DNA of 64,000 bases from assembly GCA_964007475.1 (NCBI GenBank), contig OZ023274.1, forward strand, positions 86,075,936-86,139,935, given 5' to 3'. Source of the DNA: Hybos culiciformis. Its lineage: Eukaryota > Arthropoda > Insecta > Diptera > Hybotidae. The number at the start of each line of letters is the position of its first letter. Position 1 is the first letter of the stretch. This document shows positions 27,246 through 51,500 of the stretch, one piece after another. The notes under the pieces were generated by a model. The model was not told the DNA's origin. It did not search any database and worked only from the letters and a program-made list of their open reading frames with translations. The translations under genes and the position numbers were made by a program.

Positions 27246-27785
27246 AGGCCGGTATTCAACTGGAGATAAAATCAACTTTTTCATATAAAATTTTATCTGA
27301 GATAAATTTTAGTTGAGTGAATTTAATTTATCGGTACCCAACTGAAGATAAATGGAAATTTATCTGAGTAAAAATTGTATGAAAATTTTTTCACTCAAAT
27401 AAATTTTATTTCAAAAATTTATCTTGCAAAGAATGTTTTGAACATTCTTTTCAAGATAAATTTTGACATTAGGTCGTGTAAAAAGAATTTGACGTTTGTT
27501 GTTTGAAGAAAACAAACAAAAATCAGAAAACTAAAATAATTTTTAAACTGAAATTGGTAAAAAATATTAAAATTAAAATAATAGTTTAATTTAATAAAAT
27601 AAAATAAAATTGGTAAAATTAATTAAATAAAATGGATGAAAGTTGGGAGGTAAGAAAATTAAAAATAAAATTGTGTAGGTAGTTTTTATCAAAATATATT
27701 TAGTGTCAATTTTTATCTCACTCAATAATGTTTCTTTTCAAGATAAAATTTATCTTGTACTTTATCTTCAGTTGAATACCGGCCT
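27246..27785. mobile_element. MITE copy B, PIF/Harbinger-like, 540 bp
   Basis: Ends AGGCCGGTATTCAACTG...TTGAATACCGGCCT are inverted, and TTA trinucleotides flank both sides (27243-27245 and 27786-27788). A 3-bp TWA duplication is the PIF/Harbinger pattern. It sits immediately beside copy A. At 27632-27649 it keeps ATG and five codons (MDESWE) followed by GTAAGA, which looks like a first coding exon left from a parent element. Confidence 0.7.
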
Positions 27786-29591
27786 TTAACCTTTAAATTT
27801 AAAGCATATATAGTATATAAAAAACCCACAAATTTTTGAATTGATATTTAATTTTTTTATTTGAAATAAGTTTTTAATGAAATAAAATTTTAATAGAATA
27901 GAACGCAAAACTTAAAATTTTTTATTTAAAATTTAATAGAATTTTCAACATTACCATTATTCAGTTATTTTAAAATCTTAAAAATCACTTGGGAACCACT
28001 GTTCTATAATATAAAATAATACCCATTTTGTTTAATTTTTATTTTGTGTATTTCTGACAGAATTTCTTAATGGGCGTATAATTCTAGCTAAATAAAGTAT
28101 TTCTTCATAATTGATAATAAGTTTTTATTTTTTTTTTTGTAAAACTGACCAGGAAACAAACTTTTTTTAATAATAATGGTTTAATATTGATTGATACCTA
28201 TTTTAAAAATTAATGGATAAAAATAATAACAATGATACGTACGGTAATATAAATAATCTTATCAGAAATTTTTTTTATTCCATCATATTCTTATTCTATG
28301 CTATCTGATTTAAAAATGCAACAATTTATTTGACCAGTGAAAAGAATATTTGGGCAGTATAATTCCAACAGTAAAAAAGAAGAACCGGCATTATTTTATT
28401 TTTTTAACAGATTTAAACTTTTCGACAGTATTTTAAAGATCTCATCAGTATTTTATTATTTAAAGTAGTATTTTAATTTTTTCAGTAATACTAAAATAAC
28501 TGGAAGAATTGGTAGTTTTTGAAAATACATACTATCATTTACACATTTCCGAAAAACATTGCCAACGAGAAACTGCTTATGCCACTTCTTTTGAATGTTC
28601 AGTCATAATTCTCTTTAGAGTTCTAGTTGCAAATAATTCGATAAAAACTTTTTGACACCTATCCACTGGGATTTCGATAAAAATTTATATATGGATAAAC
28701 ATCGATTGTAGGAAAAAATATGCTGTGCCTATATTAGATAAAAATGTTATTGTTATAACGGGCTGCAATTAGCAGATACCTACTTTCCCCAAAAATCCCT
28801 CGAGAAATTTTTTTTTAATTCAAGCAGATGTGAAACAGCATGAGAGATAAAAAATCAGATGCCTGTACCATAATGTAACAAGAGCAAGACCAATAAATAA
28901 TTTTAATAAATTTTCGAAACAAATTAATGAATTAAAATGTTCAAGCTAAATTTTTTTTTTTTATAAGTAAAAAAATTCACATTTTGGTCAACTTCGAAAG
29001 CTGTTTTAAAATATTTCATTCGAAATATTAGGACTGTTTGTTAATGGCTTGTTAATTTTTGATAATTCTAAGCAGAAAAAAATGTAGTTCGGCGAAACAT
29101 AATAAATTAAAACAACGAACTCCGTACCGAAAATGTTAATGATAAGTGTTAAATAATGTAAGCAATGTTAAAATTACCACTATACCTGTACAAATTTGAC
29201 GCGCACAAGGAAGTCCTTACTAGGCTTTAGATACTACTAAAAGATACTCAGAATAAAGATATATATAAAAAATATACCTACCAATTTTTTTTATAACGAT
29301 TTTTAAAATTATTTTACAAAGTTTTCGTTGTAGGGATAATTGTGAAAGAAAATAAAATAAAAAGGATATAATTATCCTTTTAAATGCGCATACGCATGTC
29401 ACAAAGTTGAGATGTTTGACACATAAAAATATTGTTAATTAATAATTTTATATTTTATATACTTTATTTTTAATAAATTGAAATAAACATAACAAATATG
29501 TAGTATTTTTTTAAATAATTTTGTTTTTTTTTTTAAATAATAAGATAATAAATTCTTAAGATTAGTATTAAAAACATTATTTATTCTTCCA
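27786..29591. other. intergenic upstream of the GT49 gene
   Basis: AT-rich sequence with only short, unconvincing open frames. It should contain the GT49 promoter, but no specific element stands out. Confidence 0.4.
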
Positions 29592-32500
29592 ATGCCTAAA
29601 TATAACAGAAATTATAAAAAATTGCAAAAAATGGTAAGTGCATATGAGTTATATACTAAATTAAACTTTTTATTATTTTTATAATTTTTTTTAGTATAAA
29701 TTTGAATTCAATTAAAGTAAGTTACAATCAAATTTATCAATTCTAATATAATTTTTTAGTATAGTAGGTATATTTTAGAAATACAAACAATTCTTATTAT
29801 TTCATAACAATTGTTGCAACTATTTCAAAACAAATATTATGCCACTTCTTTATCGATTAGTACGATTTTTTTTTTTTTTTTTATCTTTTTCATCTTAAAA
29901 TGTTTTTATAATCCACTAGGCTATGCTATACCTAAACATATTATTTATTTTGTAATTCTGATGTTAATCAAAGATTAAATAATTGTTTTGACCAAGATTT
30001 TAATAATTAATATTAAAAGTTTAGTATAATAACTGAAATAAAAGTATTTACATAATAGTTAAAACTAATTATAATTACTATGCGTTATACAGACTATAAT
30101 AAATTAAAAACAAAAGTTCGAGATTTTTTATTTTGTTCATTTGATATAAGTTTTGTTAAATCTCATTAACAAATTATCTACATTCAATTATCTTTCAAAC
30201 TTTTAATCTGTAAATTTCAGCAACTGTGGGGGTTACAATTTATTTTTAAATTGATTAAAATGGGAAGATTTTTTTTTTTTAAATAGCTAAATTCTGTCAA
30301 TTTTTCTTCATTTCCACATCTCTGATTGAAGAATTAGCATAACACAATGTTTAGAATTCTTAAGAGCTTAATACTGTTTTGTATTTCGTCATTCGAACTC
30401 AGAAGCCTTTCGTTTAATTAAAAATTTCAAGCAATCCAAAAAATTTACGTTATTTCTAAAAATTTAATAACAGACTGACTTTTCTTTTAATAATTTATTT
30501 ATTTGTTGTGTTATTATATATAAGGTTATTATATACATTATATTCAATCCAAATGCATTCATTGCCAAATGGAAAGCAGGCTTAAACTTATATGCATACG
30601 AACTTGAAGGCAGAAACTTTTACCGATAAATAAGAAATATACATTATAGAGTAGAAGTTCACTTTATTTAAATGTTTTTATTCTATTTCAGATATGTAAT
30701 TATAGAAATATTATATTAGTTTTTATTGGATGCTTAATTGTATGTAATATGCTTTTGACATACCGATTACTTAATGCTCAAAATCATGGTTGTACGCATT
30801 TAAATGTTAGTTCCATTGGGAAAGTAGCTGAAATTAAAATGAATCAAAATTCGAACAAATGTAGTAAAGTTGTTTTACAAGATTTACAAAATATTAGTAA
30901 TTTTGCGTTTAGCAATATTAATTTTGATCTTGGACGATGGGATAATCAAAGATTATACAAATATTTTGATTTTGCAGTTAATGCAGTTGTTAACGAGACT
31001 ACATCCTCATCAAAAACGTGTTTAGGTAATTAAATTTAAAATTATTAATAATAATGTTATAAATTATTTAATAAAAAAAATAGGATTTACTGTAATTGTT
31101 AAGAGAAGACAAAACCTATGCACTAAAAAAATTCATACAATAAATTAGTTTTCTTCCAGATAATAATATTAATTAGTATACAATATTTACTTTATAGTAG
31201 TTTTGGTTTTATTTTATTCAAATTATGGAATTTTTAGTTTTATTTAGTATGATAGTACTATGATATTTAAAAAAAAATGTTTATATTAGGGGAATATTAT
31301 TTATTTTAAATACGAGTATTTATACAGTTATCAGATATTTCAAAACATAACAAAATTAATTAAGTTTTTAACTTTATAAGGTAGTTGAAATATACTTTAA
31401 AAATGACTTACCTAAATATTTCCTATATACTTAAATTTTTATTTTTTTCATTACTGATTTAATTATTATATTACCGTATGTTTTAAAATATTATTTGAGC
31501 CGTCTACTGCACAAATCGATTAACTCGACCTTTTGAAAAATCTTAAATTCAAGTGTAAAAGCACTTGGTATAGTTATAACTTTTTATACAAATTTTCCCA
31601 AACATTAAATAGGTTAACACCATTAAACGACAATAATTTTTTTTTTTAATTCATATTATAAAAGAAAAACCAAAGCACATTATTTCATCGCATTTCCCAC
31701 TGTTTTTTTTTTATGGAGTTAATCAATTTGTGCAATGAATGGCACATTTACAACCCTTAATTGCGAAGCTGTTTCTACTCCAGATTTAAAATTTAAATAA
31801 TGTTTAAAACAATTTTATCTATGCGAACGATCTCATCACCAACTTATCAAAGTGGAAATTATCCAAATCATCCAAAAACTGGAAAGTTAGAAATAAAAAC
31901 TCCGAACTAACTATTCATCGAAATTTAAAATGATTTAACTTATCTATCATCATAACATTTATCGAACTGCTTTATAACTAACTCATTACTAAAATATAAT
32001 GTTTGCTCTTTTTTTAAATTTAATTTAACGTAAAAGAGCAATTCAATTCAAAAGGTAAAAAAAAAAGTTAACATATTTTTGATATTTTACAAAAATTCAC
32101 CTTTTGTTTTGTTTCATTTTAAAAAAGAAATTATTTAATTTAAAAATAATAGGAAAGAACTAAGTCATCAGAGAAGGAACAATGTTATCAGAAAAATTTA
32201 ACTTTTAATGAGCTTTGATGGGATACCTAATATAATTAGTTCGTAAAGCCTATTTGTTTTAAATCTATAAGAAATTTATTGATTTAAAATAAATATTTTT
32301 CAATTAAAAAAAATTGCTTTTCATAGAACATAGTTTTTTTTTTAAAACTATTTTTTTAATACGTTAATAACTTTAACAATTTATATTTTTTTTAATTTAA
32401 TTCTAAAATTTTTTGTTTGAACTCACCGATATTACCAGAGGAATTTGTTAAACATTTTCGAATTTAAAAACTTTGTTTGAAATATAACTGAGAAACTCTA

Positions 32501-35177
32501 TATAAAATTAAAATGGTAGTAGCAATAATTATATTAATTAGTATATTTTTCACATATTGATTATTTTAGCGACACAAAGCTCAATAGAAAGATTGTATTT
32601 TCTAGTTCAAGTAGCAAGAAATTGGAACGGGCAAATATCAATTGCAGGTAATATTTAATTAAGATTTTGCTACCATTTAATAGATTAAAAAAAAGTTAGT
32701 ATTATTTAAATTACGTTAGAATTCATTGAAAAAAAAGTTAAGATGTTAGCGTCTGGGATGTACTTGTACATTATTTTAACTGCTTTGATATTTTAGTTTA
32801 ACTATACCAGTAAACCATAGCAAACCATAGCTCAAAATGTAGTTAGAACGATAGATATAGTATGTTATAGTAAAAATAGTTAGTTCCAGGATAATTTTCA
32901 TTAAAATAATATTCTTTAAAACTTTAAAGTAATACGTATTTGCGAACTAGAAAAGTTCCAAAACTGGAAAATACCACACATAAATAATAATCTTTGTAAA
33001 AGGATAATAATCGTTTATTCAAAATCATAACTTTTTTTATTAATACAATTTGTGTTTTAATCATTATTCGTAAAATTTTTCTGATAGATAAATATACTAT
33101 AGTTAGCACAAATTTACTTCATTATATTTTCGAAAACGAACCTTGTTTTTTCCAGTTCTGTTTTCTGTATTATAAACACAACACCTCAATTTTTTTAATA
33201 ATTAATAATTTTTTACTCTTAAATCTTTACTTGAATTCGATAGCGAAAGCATAAACTTTCTTTTTTTTTTAATTTAGAGAGCATACTCTAGAATAATATT
33301 TATAATGCATTTACTTGCGTATTTATATTGCAATTGTTCTTATTATTTCTTTCATTTCATAAATAAAATACTTTTTAATTATAATTATATTAGATTATAC
33401 CGATTATACATATACTCATTAATTTTAGTTTTTGCTGCTGGTGACGATGAATTTCACATTTTACAACTATATGTAACATTTTTAAGATCATGCTATGATT
33501 TTATAAAAAGCAATGTAAATTTTCATTTAGCTGTACCTAAAGATAAATTGCCAAAAAGTAATATAAGTAAAACAAAAAATATTTTCGATAGTATTCACAA
33601 TTGTGATTCGCCAGAATCAAATTTAAAGAAATTACTAAAATTGCGATCACTTGAAACATTTAAATATAGATTAAGGAAGGCATATCCCCAGAATCATTTG
33701 AGAAATTTAGCAAGAAAAGGTTGCAAAAATCCACATGTGTTTTTAACTGATGTCGATATAATTCCAAATCACAATTTAGCCAAACAATTAGATTTCTTTT
33801 TTGAGAAAAATGAAAATTTAAATAATAAGAAGCCATTTGCGTTTGTTATTCCCACATATGAAATTGATTTCCATGTAAAATTTCCATATGGAAAACAAGA
33901 ATTATTGAGATTAGTTAAGAAAGGTTTGGCAAGACCTTTCCACGAAAAAGTGTTCATTTACAATCAGTATGCTACAAATTTTTCTAGGTAAGTTAAAAAA
34001 ATGTTTTTGTTAATCTCTGTAGGTTATTCGAAAAATGTTCAATCTTATATATAACTATATAAGTATATAGGATAAAAATGTCTCCACATTTTTTAATTAA
34101 CCATAAATACGTAGGTATTCATTTTTTATCCTTCAGTCGTCATAAGAATACGAATGTTTTAATTTTATTGTTCGAAATTTACGTAATTATATAATGGATT
34201 AATATATTATTACAGTTTCAGTACCAGGCATTATAAATCTTATAATATATACTTATAGGTTATAATTTTAAGTTATGTATATTGTCTGAAGTAGGTTATT
34301 AATTTAATATAATCTATAACTAAATAGGTGGCAAAAAGATGACAAAGAATATCATGATGACATTCGAATTAGTCACAATGTAACCAATTTCGAATTTTTA
34401 TATGAACCATTTTATGTTGCTAATGAAGAAACTACAACGGTCCCATTTCACGATGAGAGGTTCATTGGATATGGGTTTACTAGAAATTCTCAGGTAAGCT
34501 AAGTCGGATTTAATAAATAAGGAGATTCGCGAGCTCTGGAATAGTGAAATAAGATTATTAACTCTAAAATCGAATTAAAACATAGGATACACACAATATA
34601 TGTGTTAATTTGTTAGAAATATTTTTCCTATAATCTTCTGAACTTAATTTGAATTTTATAAAATTTTCAAATATTTCTTCAAATATATAATTATATGTAA
34701 AATATATTTTTTTTTGGTTCAATTCATTTAGTTTTTCAAGTTTTCGTCTCCAAACTTGATTTCAATTAATAATTTATATGCCCCTGAGGGTTGAAAAAGA
34801 CCTCTCAGCTGAACTATTCATTTACTATAACGAAAACAATTTTCCTCCCTTTTTTAGTTCTGCCAGAATAAATGAATTTATTATATCAATATTTAAAATC
34901 TATCTTTTCTAGGTTTTTTTTAATAACAATTATTTTAATAATCTATAAATCTATATTTTTCTAGGTTTTTGAGATGTTTTTAGCTGGTTTTCAATTTCAA
35001 GTCCTCTCACCAGCATTCACTTGCCACTGGGGTCTACAGGAAAAAAAACATCGACCAGCTTGGAGAGAACAACAAAATAACATAAACAGAAAAAAATTTG
35101 AAGGTTTTAAAAGAGAAATTCTGGCTCGTCATGTAACATTAAAAAAGTCTCCAGATAAGCATATCAAAAAAAATTAA
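29592..35177 (+). CDS. GT49 glycosyltransferase (beta-1,4-glucuronyltransferase 1-like)
   Basis: Six coding exons: 29592-29633, 30692-31025, 32570-32647, 33429-33987, 34328-34493, 34965-35177; sum 1392 nt, 463 aa. The layout is a type II Golgi membrane protein: short basic tail (MPKYNRNYKKLQKM), a signal-anchor at about 21-38 (NIILVFIGCLIVCNM), a stem, then the catalytic domain. The sugar-nucleotide and Mn2+ binding DxD is FLTDVDIIP (DVD 259-261). It is followed by FAFVIPTYEI, ARPFHEK, NFSRW, LYEPFYVA, DERFIGYGFTRNSQ and AGFQFQVL, the order seen in B4GAT1/LARGE-type GT49 enzymes. Human B4GAT1 adds glucuronic acid to prime alpha-dystroglycan matriglycan; the exact substrate here is inferred. 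Insects have several GT49 paralogues, so no symbol is given. Introns are 0.3-1.5 kb. Confidence 0.87.
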
Positions 35178-35182
35178 ATAAA
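35177..35182 (+). terminator. poly(A) signal overlapping the GT49 stop
   Basis: AATAAA begins on the last base of the TAA stop (35175-35177), so the 3' UTR may be minimal. Confidence 0.4.
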
Positions 35183-35936
35183 AAGCGATTTTTTTTAAAT
35201 TATTTTTTATTTCAATTTTTTTAAATGCAATTAGGTACTACCGAACAGCAAACCAAAAAATATTTTTTTATTACATGTTATTTGTGTGATTTCCAAACTA
35301 TGCTTAGATTATTAAGATTCTGTACGTGTGAATTGGAAATGCTAAGCTCGCACGTTGAATAATTTTAATTTTCAAATTGAATAATTTTACTGAAAGTTGT
35401 TATAATTTTATGTGTGGTAATCAAGTTCTTAGAATTTGTATACATTAATCGGTTATTACTTACAGTACATGATCCATATCTAATTATTATACATTTATTT
35501 ACGTATACCTAATACATTATGCTTTCGTACACAAAATGAGTTAAACAAGAGCAAATTTTTGAAGACTGGATTGGAAAAAATTTATAACTTAAATATTACC
35601 TTTTCTTTGTGATAAAGTATATGTATGTATATTATTACAATACATATAATATAGAATTAATTAGTTGTAGATAGATATATTATTTATAAATAAGCCATTT
35701 TTTACTTTTTTATTTCATTTGATATTGGAATAAAATTCTGCGAAACAAATACTTTTGAATAAAACAAAATAATTACAAAAACCCTTTTTAAATTTGATAA
35801 ATTTTAATATATATCTTATATTTAAACAAATTTTATTAATATTTACAAATTTTATACAATATTCACATCACAAATCACATAACTTTATATAAGATCGTAA
35901 ATTACAGATGATACTTTTTTTAGAACTTTCTATTAA
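35183..35936. other. intergenic, convergent ends of GT49 gene and Phox2
   Basis: AT-rich spacer with no gene seen. TTTATT at 35832-35837 is a minus-strand AATAAA about 100 nt past the Phox2 stop and a likely poly(A) signal. Confidence 0.45.
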
Positions 35937-45549
<9,613 letters not shown>

Positions 45550-48500
45550 ATTATTTCTATAGAATATTATATATTTCTAATTTTTTTTTTTTTTAATAAT
45601 TTAGTTTTACTATATATACTTTATTTATTTATATTTTTTTTTTTGTTTTTTATTAAATTAATTATTTTATAAGTATGTATATATAAATTTTTATTTCCTC
45701 TTTTTTTTAATTTATTATTTTTAAACTATTGAATGTAATATTTTAATTCATATATATTCTTATTTTTAACTCAATTTTTAATTTAATTTAAAAAGAAATA
45801 TTTTTTGATTTGTTTATTATTATTATTATTATTTTTATTATTATTATTATTTTTGTCGTATGTAGTTTTTCGATTTTACAAAATATAAATTTTAATTCTT
45901 ATAATTCAATAATAAAATAATAATCTTTAATTTGTTATTTTTTTCGAAAAAAAGAAAAAAAAAAAATTATATTTTTATATATAATCTTATTAAATTATAT
46001 ATTTTGTGTGTATTTAAAATTTATTTTGAAATTTGCGAAGAAAAGGCAAAGAAAAAAAAATATATCTTTTTTATTCTGGTATTTATGTTTATTTAATTCA
46101 ATTAAAATTTATATGGCACAATTGAGATGATCCTAACCAACATTATGTAGTATAGAGAAAAAAACAAAAAAAAAACATCGACAAAATATACAAAACCGAT
46201 TTGTTGGTTGTTATAAAATCAAATGATAAACTTAATTCAATAATAAAAAGTAAAGCCCTTATGTTGAAATAAATTAAATAATAAAAATAGGGGTTAAAAA
46301 TATGCTATTCGTCCTAAAAATAATCTTTATGTGTATAATAAATATTCAACACAAATAGGCGGAGCATATGAGCTAACAACCAATAAAAATTATAGAAAAA
46401 AATATTATGTATCCTCTAATTTAAAGGATATACGTATATTATATAAATTTTTTTTTTGTTCATTTTGTTATTATTATAATTTCTTCTTTTTTTTTTCCTT
46501 TTATTTTTTATTTCACAGATTAAATAATGATACATACATTTACATACATATCAACATAATGTTGTCAAATCAGCAAAAAAAGATATTTGAAGAACTTACA
46601 TTATACTACAGTATTTAGACAAAGTATACAAATTTCATATACGATTAATGCCGCCAGCAACAGATTAAAAACTCAAGCTTTCAAATTTTATCTTAAACTT
46701 TGAAATGTATGTGATATTATATAAAATTGATTTTAAATTCCTGCTTTTATAAAAAAAAACTCCATAGATGCATTCATATCTGTAGATAATATAATTTGTT
46801 TCAGTAGAGATAAATTGTATTTTTTTAATTGTTAATTTTGAACGATGTTTTTTAAAATTTTCAATTTAAGAAAATATACGATCTCCAAATTTTGTATTAC
46901 ATATTATCGAAAAGAATCTTCTTACCTGAATTCTTGTAAAATATTCAACTGAATAATGACCAATATGTATATTTTTCATTATTGAATTAAAAAAAATGTA
47001 CCCATTACCTTATGAATCTATGTCAAACTAAATATAATTTTAATTTTGTAAAAATATTTTGTTTTCAATTTTTTGTTATTCCTAAAATAAATTAACAATA
47101 TAAAAAAATATTAGATATTTGAAAATATATGGTTCAAAAACTGTTTCTTTTACGTCATATTGGACTTAGTTCGGAGTTATTTTATAAATTATTTTGTAAG
47201 CCTAGATGTTCTGCTTAAATTGAATCTCTTAAGTGTTTTACTATAAGCCTGTTATATAGACTGGGTTTAACCCCAAAATTAATTTTAAACTTGACATTTT
47301 TTGTACACATATGTAGAAATAATACATTATTCTGAAAAACTGGACCAATAATAATATCAAAATCAAAATTGATATTCTTATTGGAAGTTTTAATCAAAAA
47401 CAAAATCATATTAAAGTCTCAAAATAACTATTCGCAACTGTACAAACCCTTTAAATTTGAAGCTCTCAAATTCACCCTTCTTCATAACTTTTTACTCTGT
47501 CTTATTAATTTGGTTTATTTTCTAACAACGTGAATTCCCATTGAAAAACTACAAAATGAACAACAAAATAAAAAAAAAGGAAAAAAAGGATTCAAAACGC
47601 ATGAATCAAACTGGGAAAATTTTATTTTAGATAATTTTTATAGTACCAGATAATTGTTGTACAGAGATTAGATCTTAAAAAACTTATAAAGATATTCATT
47701 CCTCTATAAAAAAAAAAGAAGAAAATTAAATAACTGAGGATAAATGTATATGTGTGGTGTGTATATGAGAAAATTCCAAAAAGAAAAAAACTTTTTTTAA
47801 CAAAAAAGGAAAAATCGAAATTTTAATATGAAAGTTTCGGCAATTTAGAAAGGATACAAAAAACAACGAGCAAAAATTTTGATTATTCAAAAATAGATTT
47901 TTTTTTTCATATTATTTAAAGTATACGTACTGGAGCAGACAGTTTTATTTAATTTTGTAAATTAAAAAAAAATAATAGTAATATTAATAATTATAACGAA
48001 AGAAAAATCAAACAAAACAAAATTGAAAAGCTAAAATTTAATAAATTTCCTGTACAGATATAAAAAAAACAATATCATTGAAAATCAATTAAAAATTTTA
48101 TATGCATATTATATATAATTGTATTAACAATATTTTTGTTACATAAAAAAATCATGCAACTAAAAATCTTTAAAATGAAATTGATTTTTATTGCAATTGA
48201 GGAATATTTAAATGAATTAAAAATTATTTTATGTTTCCACTTCCACACTAAAGTTCTGGAATTTTGAATCACAGAACAAAACAATCTCTGAATTTATATT
48301 TTATTAAGATTTTAAACTTGAATTAGCTACATTTAATTCATCAATTAAACAATCTGATGTTAACAATCCAAACTGTAGAGTCGATCAAAAACGAATTTAT
48401 TTTTAAAGCCTTCTTATTAATATGAATCCATAAAGACGGAATTCCTATACTTTCTGTAAAAAAAAGTACAAGTTCGACGAAGACCAAATGATATTAAAAA

Positions 48501-51500
48501 TTATTAATTCAGTTTTCAATCTTTTATTTTGATATGCTTTTTATAATTATAATAAAAATTTAATGATTTTTCTTTGATTACTGAATACAGTTTTAATGTA
48601 TTAACCTTCATGATCTGTATAAGATCAAACCAAGAGAAAATTAAACCGAACTGCAAATAAAATCAATAAGTAAGCTTTTGAAAAGTCAGTTTATAAATCT
48701 TTAAAATTTTCAATCAAAATAAAGTTAAACTATTTCCGATGTCCTCTCGTAATAAAATATATTTGTTCATATTATGTTATAAACCTATGTACAATGGACA
48801 TGAACTTATAATCAACATTCAATATTAAAACGTATAATGAAATATTAAAAAGCAAAATGTATAGAACTTAACCGACGGGCAAATGTTTCAGAATAATTTT
48901 ATTTCTTGTAAATTAAGAAATATTTGTAAGAAGGAATTAAGGAGATGTAATGAGATTTTTTTTGGGAAAAAAAAGAAGGTGATAAATTTATGTTGGATAC
49001 ATTGGATTTTATGAATTCATATTTGATATGTAATGTTTTGTGATAAATCGTTTGTCAATAAGAAGGATGTAGCAATGCTTAGGGCTCCGTTTCGTATCCT
49101 GACTTATACAAACGATAAAACACTAGTAGTTTTGCCATACTAGTCTTACTTCATGACTGTACAAGTGTATACTCTATATTCCCTATAGATTCTGCAGTGA
49201 ATGTAAAAGTTGGAAAATCAGAAACTGATGTTCTGCATATGGACAGTAATAAAAAGATGGTATCTTTTCATACTGTCAAAACCTGACGTACTGGAGAAGA
49301 AGACTCAAGGCAAAAATATGCTTGAACCACCAAGAAATAATTAGTTATATAAACGGTAGGGTAGTAGAATGGGCAACAGGCCTAAGTGCAAGGAAAGGTC
49401 ATAAGACTTTCCGCCCCAGCAACATAATCTAACCTAAACGTTTGTTATATTAAAAATATAATTATATAATAATGATTCCAAAAAGGGATTTTACATACAA
49501 TTAATTGATCGATTACTGAGTTATAGATAAATATTATTAATATTTTTTTTTTACATTTGCAATGCTTCTAAGCTTATTAATGAATACCGAATATCTACGA
49601 AAAGCTGAAAAAAAGCCTTGCATTTTTCAACAGTGATTTTTTCTTTATAATCATGATGTTTTTTTCAATAAAATAAAAAAGAGCTTGATTTGAGATTAAA
49701 TTTAAACTTAAAGCATTTAAAAGATAACTTAAATTACGAAAGGCAGTTACAAGAAGCACAGTGTTCACGTAAAAGTGTTTTTATAAAATTTAATAAATTA
49801 AAATGATAATTTTAAGCAAATTTGTTTGAAAAAAATTTACGAGAAAACTTTACAAAAAATTTAAAAATTACCAAAAACTTGCAATGATTATATAAAATTG
49901 TAGTATACAAAATCAGAATTCATTTCCACGAACGGGATTCGGGAAATAAAAGATTAATTTGAAGCAAAACAAAAGAAAGACCAATAAAGCAAACAAGCGT
50001 ATATGTATTTCAATCGTAAACTTGGTGTATCAACATATTGTAGAAATGAAATTATTGAATTAAAAAAACCAGATAAGCTAAACTTTCAAACAACAACAAG
50101 AAGAGGTTTTTCATGGGATCCATTTAGAGTTTCTATTTTAAGTCAAAGAAAACATGTGTGGTAAATTAGCGCCCTCCTATAGTTTGCATCCAAAAATCAA
50201 AGTTGGCTCTCGATCTCGAAATCGGAAAAATTTGATAGATTTACAAACAGATCAAACAATAAACGAATTTATATATATATTAAGTATAGTGAATTTATAT
50301 TTATTAAGTAGTGAATTATTATAGTATAGAAAACAACTCTGAATGTCATTGACACAAAGAAATTCCAAAAAAACCTCTTACTTTGACCAAAACGAATGAA
50401 GATTATTTCAATCATCTAAAATCGTCGAAAAAATTAACTAAAGAGTTTGTTATATTCAGGTAATGAATCAAACTTTTAAGTCTCATGTTGTTTTTTAGAT
50501 TATTTGTGTTTTTTTCTGAAAATTTATGATCATTAGATTTTATAAAGATTTGGGATTCTTAGTTAAGAATTAAGATAGTTGATAATTTCTCAAAATAAAC
50601 GAGAGAAAATTTGGCACTCGCGTCAGAGGGAGCCAAAATAAATTTTTTGCGGCCAGCCAAAAATTCTTTGATTGATGTCGTGTTGTATTTAGATAGAAAT
50701 TCTTTTCTTTTATAAATTAAGAGTGTCTCTGTCTATTAAAATGTATTTCATCCCAATGGATACAGTACCAAAACGAAACATTGAAAAAAACAGGTTTATA
50801 ATTTTGAATTGGATATGATTCGAAGAAGACCCTCAACCGTCAGCATTGCTATTTTAATAAGATAGGGTTCTCAGCTGTATTATTTATTATTGAGCTTTTT
50901 CAACCAAGAAAAAATTACAAAAAAAAATAAAACGTAGGCACATTGATCAAGTTATTTCCCTTATAGTGAATTTTAGTACAAATACAAATTGAATAAAATA
51001 AACTGATTGTAATAAAACCATTTGACTTTGTTTTTCGGAAATCCCATATCGCAACGAACCCAACGAAACTGGAATAGAAAAAAAAAAGAAAGTCTAAATC
51101 TCTAGATTTTTTTAAGAACGCTTAAAAAACGCTGTTCGAGGAAATTTTTTTAAACAACATAGTCATAGAATTTGGCCCCGGTAATGGTCTTTCAAAACTT
51201 TCAATTATTCCACTGCAATGAAAAAGTAGAAATTGAAAACGACGTGTTGCGAAACTTTTTAGCATCACAGAGACAACATTTAAGGTTCTAAAATTATTTA
51301 GGAACATTCTATTGTTTTTCTCGAAGTACTCTGGTATATTTCGGCTTAGTTTTCAAAAAGAAATCCGTTCGTTGGAAAATTTATTTTAATTTTTCAGTTT
51401 TGTAAAGGATCCCTGTCTAAATGAGATAAAAATTAAACTCAATAAAATTCAAAAAGTATGTAAATGATTTGAAATTTAGAATGAATCTAATTTTTGCAAT

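Noticed and set aside
33305..33428. In-frame ATG and hydrophobic stretch upstream of the GT49 catalytic exon
   Set aside because: An acceptor (TTTTAG) at 33423-33428 and phase agreement with exon 32570-32647 show this is intron. The real membrane anchor is in exon 30692-31025.
46331..46618. 95-codon plus-strand open frame upstream of Phox2
   Set aside because: Tyr/Phe/Asn-rich low-complexity composition, no motif, and no supporting splice structure.
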